Notes: generated by a model not told the origin, from the letters alone. A stretch of 64,000 nucleotides of DNA from an uncultured Lachnospiraceae bacterium (GCA_910578605.1 CAJTQG010000003.1:65446-129445), one strand, 5' to 3'; counted from the first letter of the stretch, positions 32,821-41,506 are shown. Translations and numbers: made by a program.

Positions 32821-32861
32821 TTGAAAACAGATGGAAACTATGAAAAAGATAGGAGGAAAAA

Positions 32862-33299
32862 ATGGGTTTATTTACAGCGTTTGATATAAGCTCCTCAGGG
32901 TTGACAGCACAGAGATTAAGGATGGATATAATTTCTCAGAATATGGCCAATGTAAATACTACACAGACAGAGGATGGAACACCTTATGTGAGAAAAACAG
33001 TGCAGTTTACAGAAAAGACCAATAATACCTTCCATGATTATTTGATGACTACTCAGGGAATGGTAGGAGTAGGCGTGAAGGTTACCAAGGTAGTAGAGGA
33101 TACTTCCACCGCTATGAAGATGGTATATGATCCATCACATCCAGATGCGGATGAGAATGGATATGTTACATACCCCAATGTAAATCCTGTGACAGAGATG
33201 ACCAATTTAATTGATGCCTCCCGTTCTTATGAAGCAAATATAACAGTATTTAATGCCAGCAAAGCAATGGCATTAAAAGGATTAGAAGTAGGGAAATAG
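32862..33299 (+). CDS. flgC: Flagellar rod protein FlgC
   Basis: A 145-residue rod protein that joins FlgB, FlgF and FlgG in the axial rod. The N-terminal signature is FDISSSGLTAQRLRMDIISQ followed by NMANVNTTQT; the C-terminus NLIDASRSYEANITVFNASK is the typical closing helix. The middle has VRKTVQF and the YVTYPNVNPVTEM stretch found in FlgC. AGGAGG lies 6 nt before the ATG. The gene is 41 bp after flgB and 20 bp before fliE. Confidence 0.95.
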   Translation: MGLFTAFDISSSGLTAQRLRMDIISQNMANVNTTQTEDGTPYVRKTVQFTEKTNNTFHDYLMTTQGMVGVGVKVTKVVEDTSTAMKMVYDPSHPDADENGYVTYPNVNPVTEMTNLIDASRSYEANITVFNASKAMALKGLEVGK

Positions 33300-33319
33300 G
33301 GATATAGGAGGATTGAAAA

Positions 33320-33649
33320 ATGATTGAGTCAAATGTTACAGCAGCAGTTTTAGACAAATTAAATACAAATTATATGGATAGTTTGTTTCAAGAGAAAGTC
33401 ACAAAAACCCAAGAGGAAAGTGGCTCTTTTTCTGCGTTATTAGACTCGGCTGTTAAAATGATCAATGGAACTAACACATTGGCAAATCAAGCTGACGCAG
33501 CTCAAATTGATTTTGCGCTTGGCAATGTAAAAAATACTCATGATGTATCAACAAAACAGACGAAGGCACTTACAGCGCTGCAATATACAGTTGCTGTAAA
33601 AAATAAAGTGATTGAAGCATATAAAGAGATTTTGAACATGCAGATTTAA
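33320..33649 (+). CDS. fliE: Flagellar hook-basal body protein FliE
   Basis: A 109-residue FliE, which connects the MS ring (FliF) to the rod (FlgB). The conserved C-terminal half is clear: NQADAAQIDFALGNVKNTHD, then LTALQYTVAVKNKVIEAYKE and ILNMQI. The N-terminus is shorter and less conserved, as usual. AGGAGG is 8 nt before the ATG. It is followed by an unusually long, hairpin-rich gap of 152 bp before fliF. Confidence 0.93.
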   Translation: MIESNVTAAVLDKLNTNYMDSLFQEKVTKTQEESGSFSALLDSAVKMINGTNTLANQADAAQIDFALGNVKNTHDVSTKQTKALTALQYTVAVKNKVIEAYKEILNMQI

Positions 33650-33661
33650 TTGAGATTTTAG

Positions 33662-33707
33662 AACATGAAAATGTTTAATTACATTGATATATAATTTCAT
33701 ATATCAA
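33662..33707 (+). other. Two hairpins between fliE and fliF
   Basis: AACAT (33662-33666), GAAA tetraloop, ATGTT (33671-33675); then TTGATATAT (33684-33692), AATTTC, ATATATCAA (33699-33707), a perfect 9-bp stem. Neither is followed by a T run. They lie in a 152-bp gap without a gene, about 95 nt before fliF, and may be mRNA processing or stability elements. Confidence 0.5.
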
Positions 33708-33801
33708 ATACAATTCATGTATGGCATGTATAGAATGAAATGAAGAATTGAGAAATTAAGATATATTGTATGAATAAATATTGTTACTGAGGAGAGAATC
33801 C

Positions 33802-35421
33802 ATGAACGAGAAAGTAAAAGCCGTAAAAACCAGGGTGGTTACATTTTGGAATAAATACGACCAAAAACAGAAAACTTTGTTTATCAGTATTGTGGCAGTG
33901 CTCATAGTAGCTATTGCAATTATGGCTGTAGTATTTAACCGTCCCCAATGGGAAACGGTGATTGAATGTGAGGATAGTGCTACTGCTGCAAAAGTGGTTG
34001 AGTTGCTGACAGAGCAGAAAATAGAATATAATGCAAAAACAGATACTGTTATTCAAGTTAAAAAGGAAGATATGAATAGTGCGCAATGGGCTTTGGCATC
34101 ACAGGGAATTCCCACAAAGGGTTATGGCATAGAGGATGCACTAGACGGCGGCTTCAGCCAGACAGAGTCGGACAAAGATAGAAAGTATCAGGTATATTTA
34201 GAGGATCAGATTCGTATCGTATTGGAATCTCTTGATTATGTTAAAAGTGCCAGTGTGCATTTAAATATACCTACAAGTACCTTGAGTGTACTAAATGCAG
34301 AAAAAGAAACATCTGCAGCAGTATTTTTAAGTTTAAAAGGAGAATTCCCAGACGGTGCAGGAAAATCCATTGCCCAGTTTGTTGCCACATCAGTTGGAAA
34401 TGGAAGCGTATCTAAAGTTACCATTATGGATCAGAAGGGCAATACGTTATTTTCTGGTGAGGAGGAAAATCTCAGTATAACAGACGGAAGTCTAAGTCTT
34501 TCAGCACAGCAGAGAATTCAGGAGTATGCAGAAAATAAGGTTATCTCCAATATAAAAAAATTATTTGCAGGTACCAATAATACCTTTGATACAGTGGATG
34601 TTTCTCCAAAGTTATCTATGAGCTTTGATAAAGGAGAAACTACAAGAAGTGAGTATTATATTCCGGATGACGCAGAACAGGGACCATATAAATCCTCCTA
34701 TGAGGTGAATCAAACCGGCTCCTCTGGTGTAAGCGGAATACCAGGAACGGATTCTAATGATGAAGACTTAACTGAGTATGACTTAACAACTAGTGATGGA
34801 AGCAGCAGCAAATATGAATTGAAAAAATTTGAATATGCAGTGAGCCAGGTTGTTGAGACAACCACAAACGAGGTCGGTAAGATAACATGGGATGATTCTA
34901 GTGTTTCCATTGTATTGACAGCTTATAACATTTTTAATCAGGAAATAATGGAGGAAAACGGAGAGTTAGATGGCACTACTTGGGAAGAATTTAAGAGAGC
35001 CAATTCTGAGAGGACTGAAATAGCCCTGACAGATGAGGATATTGAATTTGTTTCCATGGCAACAGGTATTCCAGTAGAGAATATTAGAATACGAGCATTT
35101 TCAGTTCCAGAATTTACAGATGCACCTGACAACAGAAGAAGCATTACAGATTATATGCAGATTATATTGGCAGTGATTATTTTAGCATTGCTTGGATTTG
35201 TAATCTGGAGAGCAACAAGGCCAGTGGAAGTTACAGAATTGGAGCCAGAGTTATCTGTGGAGGAGATGCTTGCATCTACCCAGGAATTGCAGGAGGCTGT
35301 GGATGATATTGACTTGAATGACAAGTCTGATACAAGAAAGGCAATTGAGAAGTTTGTTGAGGATAATCCAGAAGCGACAGCAATCTTGTTGCGCAACTGG
35401 TTGAATGATGATTGGGATTAG
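33802..35421 (+). CDS. fliF: Flagellar MS-ring protein FliF
   Basis: A 539-residue membrane protein that forms the MS ring. Membrane segments lie at about residues 26-45 (FISIVAVLIVAIAIMAVVF) and 451-471 (IILAVIILALLGFVIW). Between them are the ring-building motifs; ALASQGIPTKGYG and RKYQVYLEDQIRIVLESLD and ASVHLNIP are typical. The C-terminal tail (AIEKFVEDNPEATAILLRNW) binds FliG. The ATG at 33802 follows GAGGAGAG; an upstream in-frame TTG at 33781 has no ribosome binding site. fliG follows by 12 bp. Confidence 0.95.
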   Translation: MNEKVKAVKTRVVTFWNKYDQKQKTLFISIVAVLIVAIAIMAVVFNRPQWETVIECEDSATAAKVVELLTEQKIEYNAKTDTVIQVKKEDMNSAQWALASQGIPTKGYGIEDALDGGFSQTESDKDRKYQVYLEDQIRIVLESLDYVKSASVHLNIPTSTLSVLNAEKETSAAVFLSLKGEFPDGAGKSIAQFVATSVGNGSVSKVTIMDQKGNTLFSGEEENLSITDGSLSLSAQQRIQEYAENKVISNIKKLFAGTNNTFDTVDVSPKLSMSFDKGETTRSEYYIPDDAEQGPYKSSYEVNQTGSSGVSGIPGTDSNDEDLTEYDLTTSDGSSSKYELKKFEYAVSQVVETTTNEVGKITWDDSSVSIVLTAYNIFNQEIMEENGELDGTTWEEFKRANSERTEIALTDEDIEFVSMATGIPVENIRIRAFSVPEFTDAPDNRRSITDYMQIILAVIILALLGFVIWRATRPVEVTELEPELSVEEMLASTQELQEAVDDIDLNDKSDTRKAIEKFVEDNPEATAILLRNWLNDDWD

Positions 35422-35433
35422 AGGTGAAAACAT

Positions 35434-36438
35434 ATGGCAGAGGAATTATTAGGTGTACAGAAAGCGGCAATTCTGTTGATTACATTGGGACCAGATATGT
35501 CATCCACTATCTTTAAGCATTTAAAGGATGAAGAGATTGAAGAGCTTACCTTGGAAATAGCGAATACAAGAAGTGTTTCGCCCAAAGTAAAGGAGGAGGT
35601 TCTCAATGAGTTTTATGAAGTGTGCCTTGCTCAGCAATATATTGCAGAGGGTGGTATTGGTTATGCGAAGGAACTGCTTGAGAAGGCATTAGGTTCAGAG
35701 AAAGCCCAGGATGTTATTGGCAAGCTGACAGCATCTTTGCAGGTTCGGCCTTTTGAGTTTATTCGAAAGACGGATGTTTCCCAGCTCTTAAGTTTTATTC
35801 AAGATGAGCATCCGCAGACGATTGCCTTGATATTATCCTATCTTCCGTCAGGTCAAGCAGCGCAGGTTATCAGCACTCTTCCGCCTGAAAAACAGGCTGA
35901 TGTTGCAAAACGTATTGCGCAGATGGATCGCACCTCGCCTGATGTAATTAAGGATGTGGAGAGAGTGTTGGAGAGAAAAGTAGCATCATTAGTAAATCAG
36001 GATTACACAGTTGTGGGTGGCGTGGATGCTATCGTTCAAATTTTAAATACTGTGGATCGTGGTACAGAGAAGCATATTATGGAAACTTTGGAAATCGAAG
36101 AGCCAGAATTGGCAGACGAAATCCGCCGCAAGATGTTTGTATTCGAAGATATTCTTGCGCTGGATGACAAAACAATTCAGCGTATTCTTCGAGATGTGGA
36201 TTCTAACGATTTGGGTATTGCCTTGAAGGGCTCTAATGAAGATGTTCAGAATGTTATCTTTAACAATGTGTCAAAACGTTTAGCACAGATGATTAAGGAA
36301 GATATGGAATATATGGGACCTATACGTATGAAGGATGTGGAGGAAGCTCAGCAGAAGATTGTAAGTGTGATTCGTAAATTAGAGGATTCCGGTGAGATTG
36401 TAATTGCCCGTGGTGGAGGTGACGAGCTGGTTGTCTAA
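35434..36438 (+). CDS. fliG: Flagellar motor switch protein FliG
   Basis: A 334-residue C-ring protein that binds FliF with its N-terminal domain, FliM with its middle domain and the stator MotA with its C-terminal domain. The middle EHPQ motif is at residues 125-128 (DEHPQTIALILSYL). The C-terminal armadillo part has MFVFEDILALDDKTIQRILR with the conserved charged residues for torque. Length is standard. GAGGTG is before the ATG. The 3' end overlaps the fliH start. Confidence 0.96.
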   Translation: MAEELLGVQKAAILLITLGPDMSSTIFKHLKDEEIEELTLEIANTRSVSPKVKEEVLNEFYEVCLAQQYIAEGGIGYAKELLEKALGSEKAQDVIGKLTASLQVRPFEFIRKTDVSQLLSFIQDEHPQTIALILSYLPSGQAAQVISTLPPEKQADVAKRIAQMDRTSPDVIKDVERVLERKVASLVNQDYTVVGGVDAIVQILNTVDRGTEKHIMETLEIEEPELADEIRRKMFVFEDILALDDKTIQRILRDVDSNDLGIALKGSNEDVQNVIFNNVSKRLAQMIKEDMEYMGPIRMKDVEEAQQKIVSVIRKLEDSGEIVIARGGGDELVV

Positions 36439-37225
36439 TTTATATAAGTATATCACTTCCTCAGGCTTGGAGGAAGTGAGGGTGATTGATTATAATCAAA
36501 CTATACAGGAAAAGATAGAAAAGCTGCAGAAGGAATTGAAAACTCAGACTATAATGGAAGGAAAAGAAAATTCTGGATTTGTGGAGGGGTTGGATCCTTA
36601 TGTGGTAGAGGAATTGGTAGAAGAAGAGATTGACTACGAACAGCAAGTAGAAGAAATGCTTGAGCAGGCAAAGACAGATGCCCAGGCAATTCGGCAGGAT
36701 GCTCTTGATGAGGCGGAACAAATCAAGGAAGCGGCAAGACAAAGTGGCAAAATAGAAGGATATAATGAAGGAAGACAGCAGGCCACTGTGGAGTTGGAAG
36801 AGCAGAAGCTGGAACTGAAAAGGCAGCAGGAGGCTAGAGAAAAAGAATATCACCAGAAAATTCTTGAGATGGAGCCTATGTTGGTGGAAGCAATCTTGCC
36901 AGTTTTTGAAAAGGTCACAAAGGTTTTAACGAAAGATAAAAAGGATTTAATACTTTATTTAGTGAATTCTGTTATGGAACGGGCAGAATCCAGTAAGGAA
37001 TTTGTAATACGAGTTTCCAAGCAGGATGGAGATTTTTTGAGAAAAAATAAAGAGAAGATTAACGGCGCTACAAATGAAAATTGTGTGGTGGAAATTTTAG
37101 AGGATGTAACATTAGAACCGTTACAATGTTTAATTGAGACGGATTTTGGTGTGTATGATTGCAGTTTGGATACACAGCTTGCAGAATTGACAGATGCAGT
37201 TAAAATATTGTCCTGTCAGATATAA
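36431..37225 (+). CDS. fliH: Flagellar export ATPase regulator FliH
   Basis: A 264-residue FliH, which holds and restrains the ATPase FliI. The start is TTG at 36431, 8 nt after GGAGGTGA inside fliG, overlapping its stop by 8 nt. This gives the family N-terminus SNLYKY and RVIDYN. A GTG at 36482 with its own GGAGG is a second possible start. Residues 70-150 are a Glu/Gln/Lys-rich coiled coil with GKIEGYNEGRQQA, and the C-terminal domain (FEKVTKVLTKDKKDLILYLV) is typical. It is coupled to fliG by overlap. Confidence 0.88.
   Translation: MSNLYKYITSSGLEEVRVIDYNQTIQEKIEKLQKELKTQTIMEGKENSGFVEGLDPYVVEELVEEEIDYEQQVEEMLEQAKTDAQAIRQDALDEAEQIKEAARQSGKIEGYNEGRQQATVELEEQKLELKRQQEAREKEYHQKILEMEPMLVEAILPVFEKVTKVLTKDKKDLILYLVNSVMERAESSKEFVIRVSKQDGDFLRKNKEKINGATNENCVVEILEDVTLEPLQCLIETDFGVYDCSLDTQLAELTDAVKILSCQI
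36454..36478 (+). promoter_or_regulatory. Hairpin in the start of fliH that masks an internal ribosome binding site
   Basis: CACTTCCTC (36454-36462) and GAGGAAGTG (36470-36478) form a perfect 9-bp stem with a 7-nt loop. The 3' arm carries GAGG of the GGAGG at 36469-36473, which is 8 nt before a GTG at 36482, and the first codons of fliH run through the 5' arm. Ribosomes starting at 36431 would open it. Confidence 0.5.
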
Positions 37226-37257
37226 CAGGAGAAGCATACAGACGAATGGAGGTACAT

Positions 37258-38580
37258 ATGCCAGTGATAGATTTTGAAAAGTACAGAGCATTATCTGATA
37301 GAACTTACATCAAAAAATTTGGCAAGGTATCAAAAATAGTTGGTTTGACTATTGAATCCATCGGGCCTGAGGCAAGCTTAAATGATTTATGTCAGATTAT
37401 TCCAAAGGAGGAGGATGTGCCTCCTGTAATGGCTGAGGTAGTAGGATTTAGAGATAAAAGAGTTCTGCTGATGCCCTTTGAGAATGTGGAGGGAATCGGA
37501 CCTGGCTGTGCAGTTAATAATCTTGGAGAGCCTCTGAAAATCAAAGTGGGAGAGAAGGTTTTAGGTCAAGTTTTAGATGGTTTGGGAAGGCCTTTAAATC
37601 ATGAGGAGGCAGATTTTGGCAGGGATATTAAAGAATATCCAGTGGAGGCAAAGCCACCAGACCCAATGGACAGAGAAATTATCAGTGAGGTGTTGCCTTT
37701 AGGTGTGAAAGCGGTAGATGGGCTTATCACAGTTGGAAAAGGACAGCGTATTGGTATTTTTGCTGGTAGTGGAGTTGGGAAAAGTACATTGATGGGTATG
37801 TTTGCCAGAAATACAAAAGCGGATATTAATGTGATTGCTTTGATTGGAGAGAGAGGAAGAGAGGTAAGGGAGTTTATAGAGAGAGATTTAGGTGAGGAGG
37901 GAATGCGGCGGAGCGTTGTTGTTGTTGCTACCTCCGATAAACCTGCATTGATTCGAAATAAGGCTGCCAAGACAGCCACTGCTATCGCGGAATATTTTAG
38001 AGATCAAGGTAAAGATGTATTGTTAATGATGGATTCCCTGACTCGTTTTTCCATGGCACAAAGAGAGATAGGATTGGCATCAGGGGAACCTCCAGTGACT
38101 AGAGGTTATCCTCCAAGCGTGTATGGTGAGATGCCGAAGCTTTTAGAGAGAGCAGGAAACGGAGATAAAGGCTCCATTACTGGATTATATACTGTGTTGG
38201 TAGATGGTGATGATTTCAACGAACCGATTACAGATACAGCAAGAGGTATCTTGGATGGACACATTATCTTAGACCGAAAATTGGCACATAAAAATCATTA
38301 TCCTGCCATTGATATATTGCAGAGTATTTCCCGTGTAATGAGTTCTATTGCCACTAAGGAGCACAAAAATGCTGCCGGCAGACTGAAGAATGTATTGGCA
38401 ACATACAATGAAGCAGAGGATTTAATCAATATAGGAGCCTATAAAAAGGGGTCCAATCCAGATATAGATTATGCGGTAGAAAAAATCAAGGAAGTGAATA
38501 CTTATTTAATGCAGGATGTAGATGAGAAATTCCTTTTTGATGATGAGGTAGTACAAATGATGAAAATTTTTGAAGAGTAA
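37258..38580 (+). CDS. fliI: Flagellum-specific ATP synthase FliI
   Basis: A 440-residue export ATPase related to F1-beta that energises flagellar protein export. Walker A is in IFAGSGVGKST near residues 166-176; GERGREVREFIERDL, the Walker B VLLMMDSLTRF and GEPPVTRGYPPSVY are landmarks. The ATG at 37258 is 5 nt after GGAGG; an ATG at 37246 is 14 nt from the nearest site and would add MEVH. Length is standard. It lies between fliH and fliJ as usual. Confidence 0.95.
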   Translation: MPVIDFEKYRALSDRTYIKKFGKVSKIVGLTIESIGPEASLNDLCQIIPKEEDVPPVMAEVVGFRDKRVLLMPFENVEGIGPGCAVNNLGEPLKIKVGEKVLGQVLDGLGRPLNHEEADFGRDIKEYPVEAKPPDPMDREIISEVLPLGVKAVDGLITVGKGQRIGIFAGSGVGKSTLMGMFARNTKADINVIALIGERGREVREFIERDLGEEGMRRSVVVVATSDKPALIRNKAAKTATAIAEYFRDQGKDVLLMMDSLTRFSMAQREIGLASGEPPVTRGYPPSVYGEMPKLLERAGNGDKGSITGLYTVLVDGDDFNEPITDTARGILDGHIILDRKLAHKNHYPAIDILQSISRVMSSIATKEHKNAAGRLKNVLATYNEAEDLINIGAYKKGSNPDIDYAVEKIKEVNTYLMQDVDEKFLFDDEVVQMMKIFEE

Positions 38581-38602
38581 GGCATATTAAAGGTGGTTTT
38601 TC

Positions 38603-39043
38603 ATGGCTAAGTTTATCTATAAAATGCAAAATATTTTAAATATTAAGTATAAAATGGAGGAACAGGAGAAAATCCGATATGCCAATGCTAATCATAGATT
38701 ACAACAGGAAACATTAAAATTGCAGCAGATATTTGACGATATACATGTATATGAGCAGTCTGTGCGTGACAATAGTCAGGATATGCTGGATTTAATGGAG
38801 CTTCGCCGCTTGCAGGAGGCCATAATGATTAAGAAAGAACAGGCAAGGCAGCAGGCTTTGGCTGTTGAGGCGGCCAGGATGACTGTTGAGGCGGCCAGAA
38901 AAAGATTGCATGAAGTAATGATTGACCGGAAAACTCATGAAAAACTTAGAGAAAATGCCTTTGAGGAGTTTAAGGTGGAGTTAAATGAACAAGAAAAAAA
39001 GGAAGTAGATGAGTTAGTAAGCTTCCGTTTTGGAAAAAAATAA
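38603..39043 (+). CDS. fliJ: Flagellar export chaperone FliJ
   Basis: A 146-residue, almost wholly helical coiled-coil protein with the FliJ start FIYKMQNILNIKYKMEEQEK. FliJ inserts in the FliI hexamer like a gamma subunit and links it to FlhA. Sequence conservation in the family is low, so the call rests on the N-terminal pattern, the coiled coil, the length and the place after fliI. AAGGTGG is before the ATG. Confidence 0.85.
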   Translation: MAKFIYKMQNILNIKYKMEEQEKIRYANANHRLQQETLKLQQIFDDIHVYEQSVRDNSQDMLDLMELRRLQEAIMIKKEQARQQALAVEAARMTVEAARKRLHEVMIDRKTHEKLRENAFEEFKVELNEQEKKEVDELVSFRFGKK

Positions 39044-39073
39044 ATAACGAGCATAGATAAGTAGGTGAATGGT

Positions 39074-39814
39074 TTGGCAGATAATAATGTGGAAGTAGAA
39101 GAAAAAAAAGGAAGTAAGCTAGTTGGATTTTTAATAACAATATTAATCATATTGATTTGGCTTGGTATATTTGTAGCTTTGATTAAATTAGACGTGGGAG
39201 GTTTTGGAAGCTCAGTTATGAAGCCGATTTTTAAAGATGTACCAATTATAAAGGAAATACTTCCTGTATCAAAAGAAGAAGAGGAAAGTGAATATCCATA
39301 TAAAAGTATTGCTGAGGCAGCAGAGTACATTAAACAGTTGGAGTTGGAATTACAGACATATCAAGAGTCAAATGACAACGATGCGGAGACAATTAAAGAT
39401 TTGCGCTCTGAGGTAGAGAGATTACGAGTATTTGAAGAAGAAAAGAAAAAATTTGAGGAAGAAAAAAAGGCATTTTATGATGAGGTAGTGTTTGGGGATA
39501 ATGCTCCCGAATTAGAGGCTTATCAGCAATATTATGCATTGATTGATCCAGATAATGCTGCGGCAATTGCCAGACAGGTAGAAGAAAGATTGGCATACTC
39601 AAAATTGTATGAAGAATTTGCCAAAACTTACAGCCAAATGGATCCAGAGCAGGCAGCGGCTATTTTTGTGGAGATGACAGGAGATTTGAATACAGTAGCA
39701 GGTATATTAAATGCCATGAAGCCAAATGAAAGAGGTGCTATTGTAGGAGCTATCGGTGATATAGACTCTGTATTTGCCGGAAAGCTTACAGTGCTTTTGG
39801 AGCCGACAGAGTAG
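39074..39814 (+). CDS. MotE/YlxF-like flagellar operon protein with MgtE N-terminal-like domain
   Basis: A 246-residue membrane protein with one membrane segment near residues 16-40 (LVGFLITILIILIWLGIFVA), a coiled coil from about 78 to 140 (EAAEYIKQLELELQTYQ to FEEEKKKFEEEKKAFYDEV) and a C-terminal helical domain (YSQMDPEQAAAIFVEMTG, VAGILNAMKPNERGAIVGAI) like the N-terminal domain of MgtE. Such MotE/YlxF proteins are found between fliJ and fliK in Firmicutes and in Rhizobium MotE chaperones a stator part. The start is TTG, 5 nt after GTAGGTGA. The exact role here is not known. Confidence 0.75.
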   Translation: MADNNVEVEEKKGSKLVGFLITILIILIWLGIFVALIKLDVGGFGSSVMKPIFKDVPIIKEILPVSKEEEESEYPYKSIAEAAEYIKQLELELQTYQESNDNDAETIKDLRSEVERLRVFEEEKKKFEEEKKAFYDEVVFGDNAPELEAYQQYYALIDPDNAAAIARQVEERLAYSKLYEEFAKTYSQMDPEQAAAIFVEMTGDLNTVAGILNAMKPNERGAIVGAIGDIDSVFAGKLTVLLEPTE

Positions 39815-39822
39815 AGAACAGG

Positions 39823-39848
39823 CAAAAGATGATGCAATGCATCTTTTG
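39823..39848 (+). other. Hairpin after the MotE-like gene
   Basis: CAAAAGATG (39823-39831) and CATCTTTTG (39840-39848) make a perfect 9-bp stem with an 8-nt loop, 9 nt after the stop codon. There is no T run, so it may protect the 3' end of the upstream message rather than terminate. Confidence 0.45.
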
Positions 39849-39883
39849 AATAGATGTGGCATTGAAAATTAAATTTTTAATGC

Positions 39884-39892
39884 TGTTATACT
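39884..39892 (+). promoter_or_regulatory. Possible extended -10 promoter before fliK
   Basis: TGTTATACT fits the extended -10 pattern TGnTATAAT with one mismatch. A TTGAAA at 39862-39867 is 19 bp upstream, too far for a good -35. The start point would fall near 39899, in the first arm of the structured region that follows. Confidence 0.33.
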
Positions 39893-39893
39893 T

Positions 39894-39956
39894 GTCATAA
39901 GGAGGGGCCCACATAAGTGGGAAGATACCTTATGACCTACGTGCACAACAGTGCAC
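39894..39956 (+). promoter_or_regulatory. Structured leader of fliK with three stems
   Basis: An outer 9-bp stem GTCATAAGG (39894-39902) with CCTTATGAC (39928-39936) encloses CCCAC-ATAA-GTGGG (39908-39921), and a third stem GTGCAC-AACA-GTGCAC (39941-39956) follows. The outer stem holds the start of an AAGGAGGGG ribosome binding site. The fold would end 30 nt before the fliK ATG. Confidence 0.55.
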
Positions 39957-39985
39957 TACAAAAAAAGAAAGAAAGGAGGAATAAG

Positions 39986-41470
39986 ATGGTAAACGCAAAT
40001 GTTGCCAGAACCAAAATGTTTTCCATGCTTCAGACGGTAAACTCTAAAGGAAACATGAAGTCTGACAAATGTGAGCAGGATTTTTCTAGTCATATGAATC
40101 AGGCATCTGCCGAAAAGCAGCCTGGTGCCAAGGTGGATGAAGTTTCTTCAGAAGCCACAGAGACAGACAAAAAGACAGTTTTAGAGAAAATGCTAAATGC
40201 AGGGAAAAAAGATGTGCAGGAAGCAGAAACAACAGATGAATTACAGGGGAATAACCCAGAAGTGATTCCTGTGGAGGAGCAAGTACAAGAATTGGTGAAG
40301 GAAATAGCACAACTAATCTCTCAAATCTTTGGTGTAACAGAGAAAGAGATTGTGGAGGCTATGAATGCGGAGGATATGCAGCCTTCAGATTTATTACAAC
40401 CTGCTTCACTCACTAAGCTGATTACAAAACTGACAGGAAATGAGAATCCTATGGCATTGCTGACAGATAGTGAGAACAGTATGAATTTGAAAAATTTGAT
40501 TCAGAATGTTGCAGTTAAGCTGGAAGAATTCACCCAGCAGACAGGTCTTACGTCAGATGAATTGCAGCAGCAGACAGATCAGATGTCTGTAAAGCTTCAA
40601 GGTGATGAATTGGAAGTGGTTACCTTTACAAAAGAGGAGATCGTTCAAGTCACCCAACAACTGCAAGAGGAGACAATTTCACAGAACAATCAAGTAGTGC
40701 ATCAAGGGAATGAACAGAATGAGAAAGCTCAAGCTGTTGATGTTTCCCAAGTAAATGATGGAGAACAGGCAAACTCTCAGGAAAATGTGGTGGAAACTCA
40801 AGAAAATGAAACCAGTGAGAACCCTGCAGAAGATAAGAATGCCAAAGGAGAACAACAGAGACAGTTAGAGCAGAGTCAAACTCAGACAACAGCTCCAAAA
40901 CAGTCTATTGCCAAAACACAGACAGAGGTGCATCAGACTAGAGAAATAAAGCATCATACTCAGGGAGTAGTAAATCAATTTGTGGAAACTCTCAGCGATA
41001 AGCTAGATGAGAGTATGGACAGAATCAGCGCTGCTAGAATAGTCCGTCAGGTAGTGGATGAAATTAAGATTGCTATGAAGCCAGACACCACATCTATGGA
41101 ATTGCAGTTAAATCCTGAGCATTTAGGTAAGGTAAATATCAATGTCTCCATGAAGGCGGGGATGATTACAGCACAGATTGCTGTATCAGATGCTATGGTG
41201 AAGGAAGCTTTGGAAAATCAAATTCAAGTGCTGCGGGATAATATGAACGAGCAGGGAATGAAGATTGAAGCTGTGGAAGTTGTCATTGCCGGACATGAGT
41301 TTGAACAGAACCTAGAAAAAGGCAAACAGGAAAACGAGGAGATGGCACAGGCAAGAAAAGGCGGAAAGAGAAAGCTTCGTGTAGCAGATTTAGAAGAAAC
41401 AGAAGTGGAGGAGATTTCAGAGGATATTGTGAAATTGCAGACCACCAGTACCATCAGTTATCAGGCATAA
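39986..41470 (+). CDS. fliK: Flagellar hook-length control protein FliK
   Basis: A 494-residue FliK that measures hook length and switches export specificity. The C-terminal Flg_hook domain is at about residues 364-435 (SMELQLNPEHLGKVNINVSM, LRDNMNEQGMKIEAVEV). The rest is Gln-, Glu- and Thr-rich and low in conservation, as usual for the ruler part. The ATG at 39986 is 6 nt after AAGGAGG. A GTG at 39917 is in frame with its own AAGGAGGGG and would add 23 residues. Placement between the MotE-like gene and flgD is standard. Confidence 0.9.
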   Translation: MVNANVARTKMFSMLQTVNSKGNMKSDKCEQDFSSHMNQASAEKQPGAKVDEVSSEATETDKKTVLEKMLNAGKKDVQEAETTDELQGNNPEVIPVEEQVQELVKEIAQLISQIFGVTEKEIVEAMNAEDMQPSDLLQPASLTKLITKLTGNENPMALLTDSENSMNLKNLIQNVAVKLEEFTQQTGLTSDELQQQTDQMSVKLQGDELEVVTFTKEEIVQVTQQLQEETISQNNQVVHQGNEQNEKAQAVDVSQVNDGEQANSQENVVETQENETSENPAEDKNAKGEQQRQLEQSQTQTTAPKQSIAKTQTEVHQTREIKHHTQGVVNQFVETLSDKLDESMDRISAARIVRQVVDEIKIAMKPDTTSMELQLNPEHLGKVNINVSMKAGMITAQIAVSDAMVKEALENQIQVLRDNMNEQGMKIEAVEVVIAGHEFEQNLEKGKQENEEMAQARKGGKRKLRVADLEETEVEEISEDIVKLQTTSTISYQA

Positions 41471-41506
41471 CCGATGAGAATAAAATAAAAAGAAAGGAGT
41501 GTCTAT

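Noticed and set aside
36461..36853. A minus-strand open frame rich in Leu and Phe opposite fliH
   Set aside because: It is the complement of the Glu/Gln/Lys-rich coiled coil of fliH, which always gives Leu/Phe/Ser-rich antisense frames.
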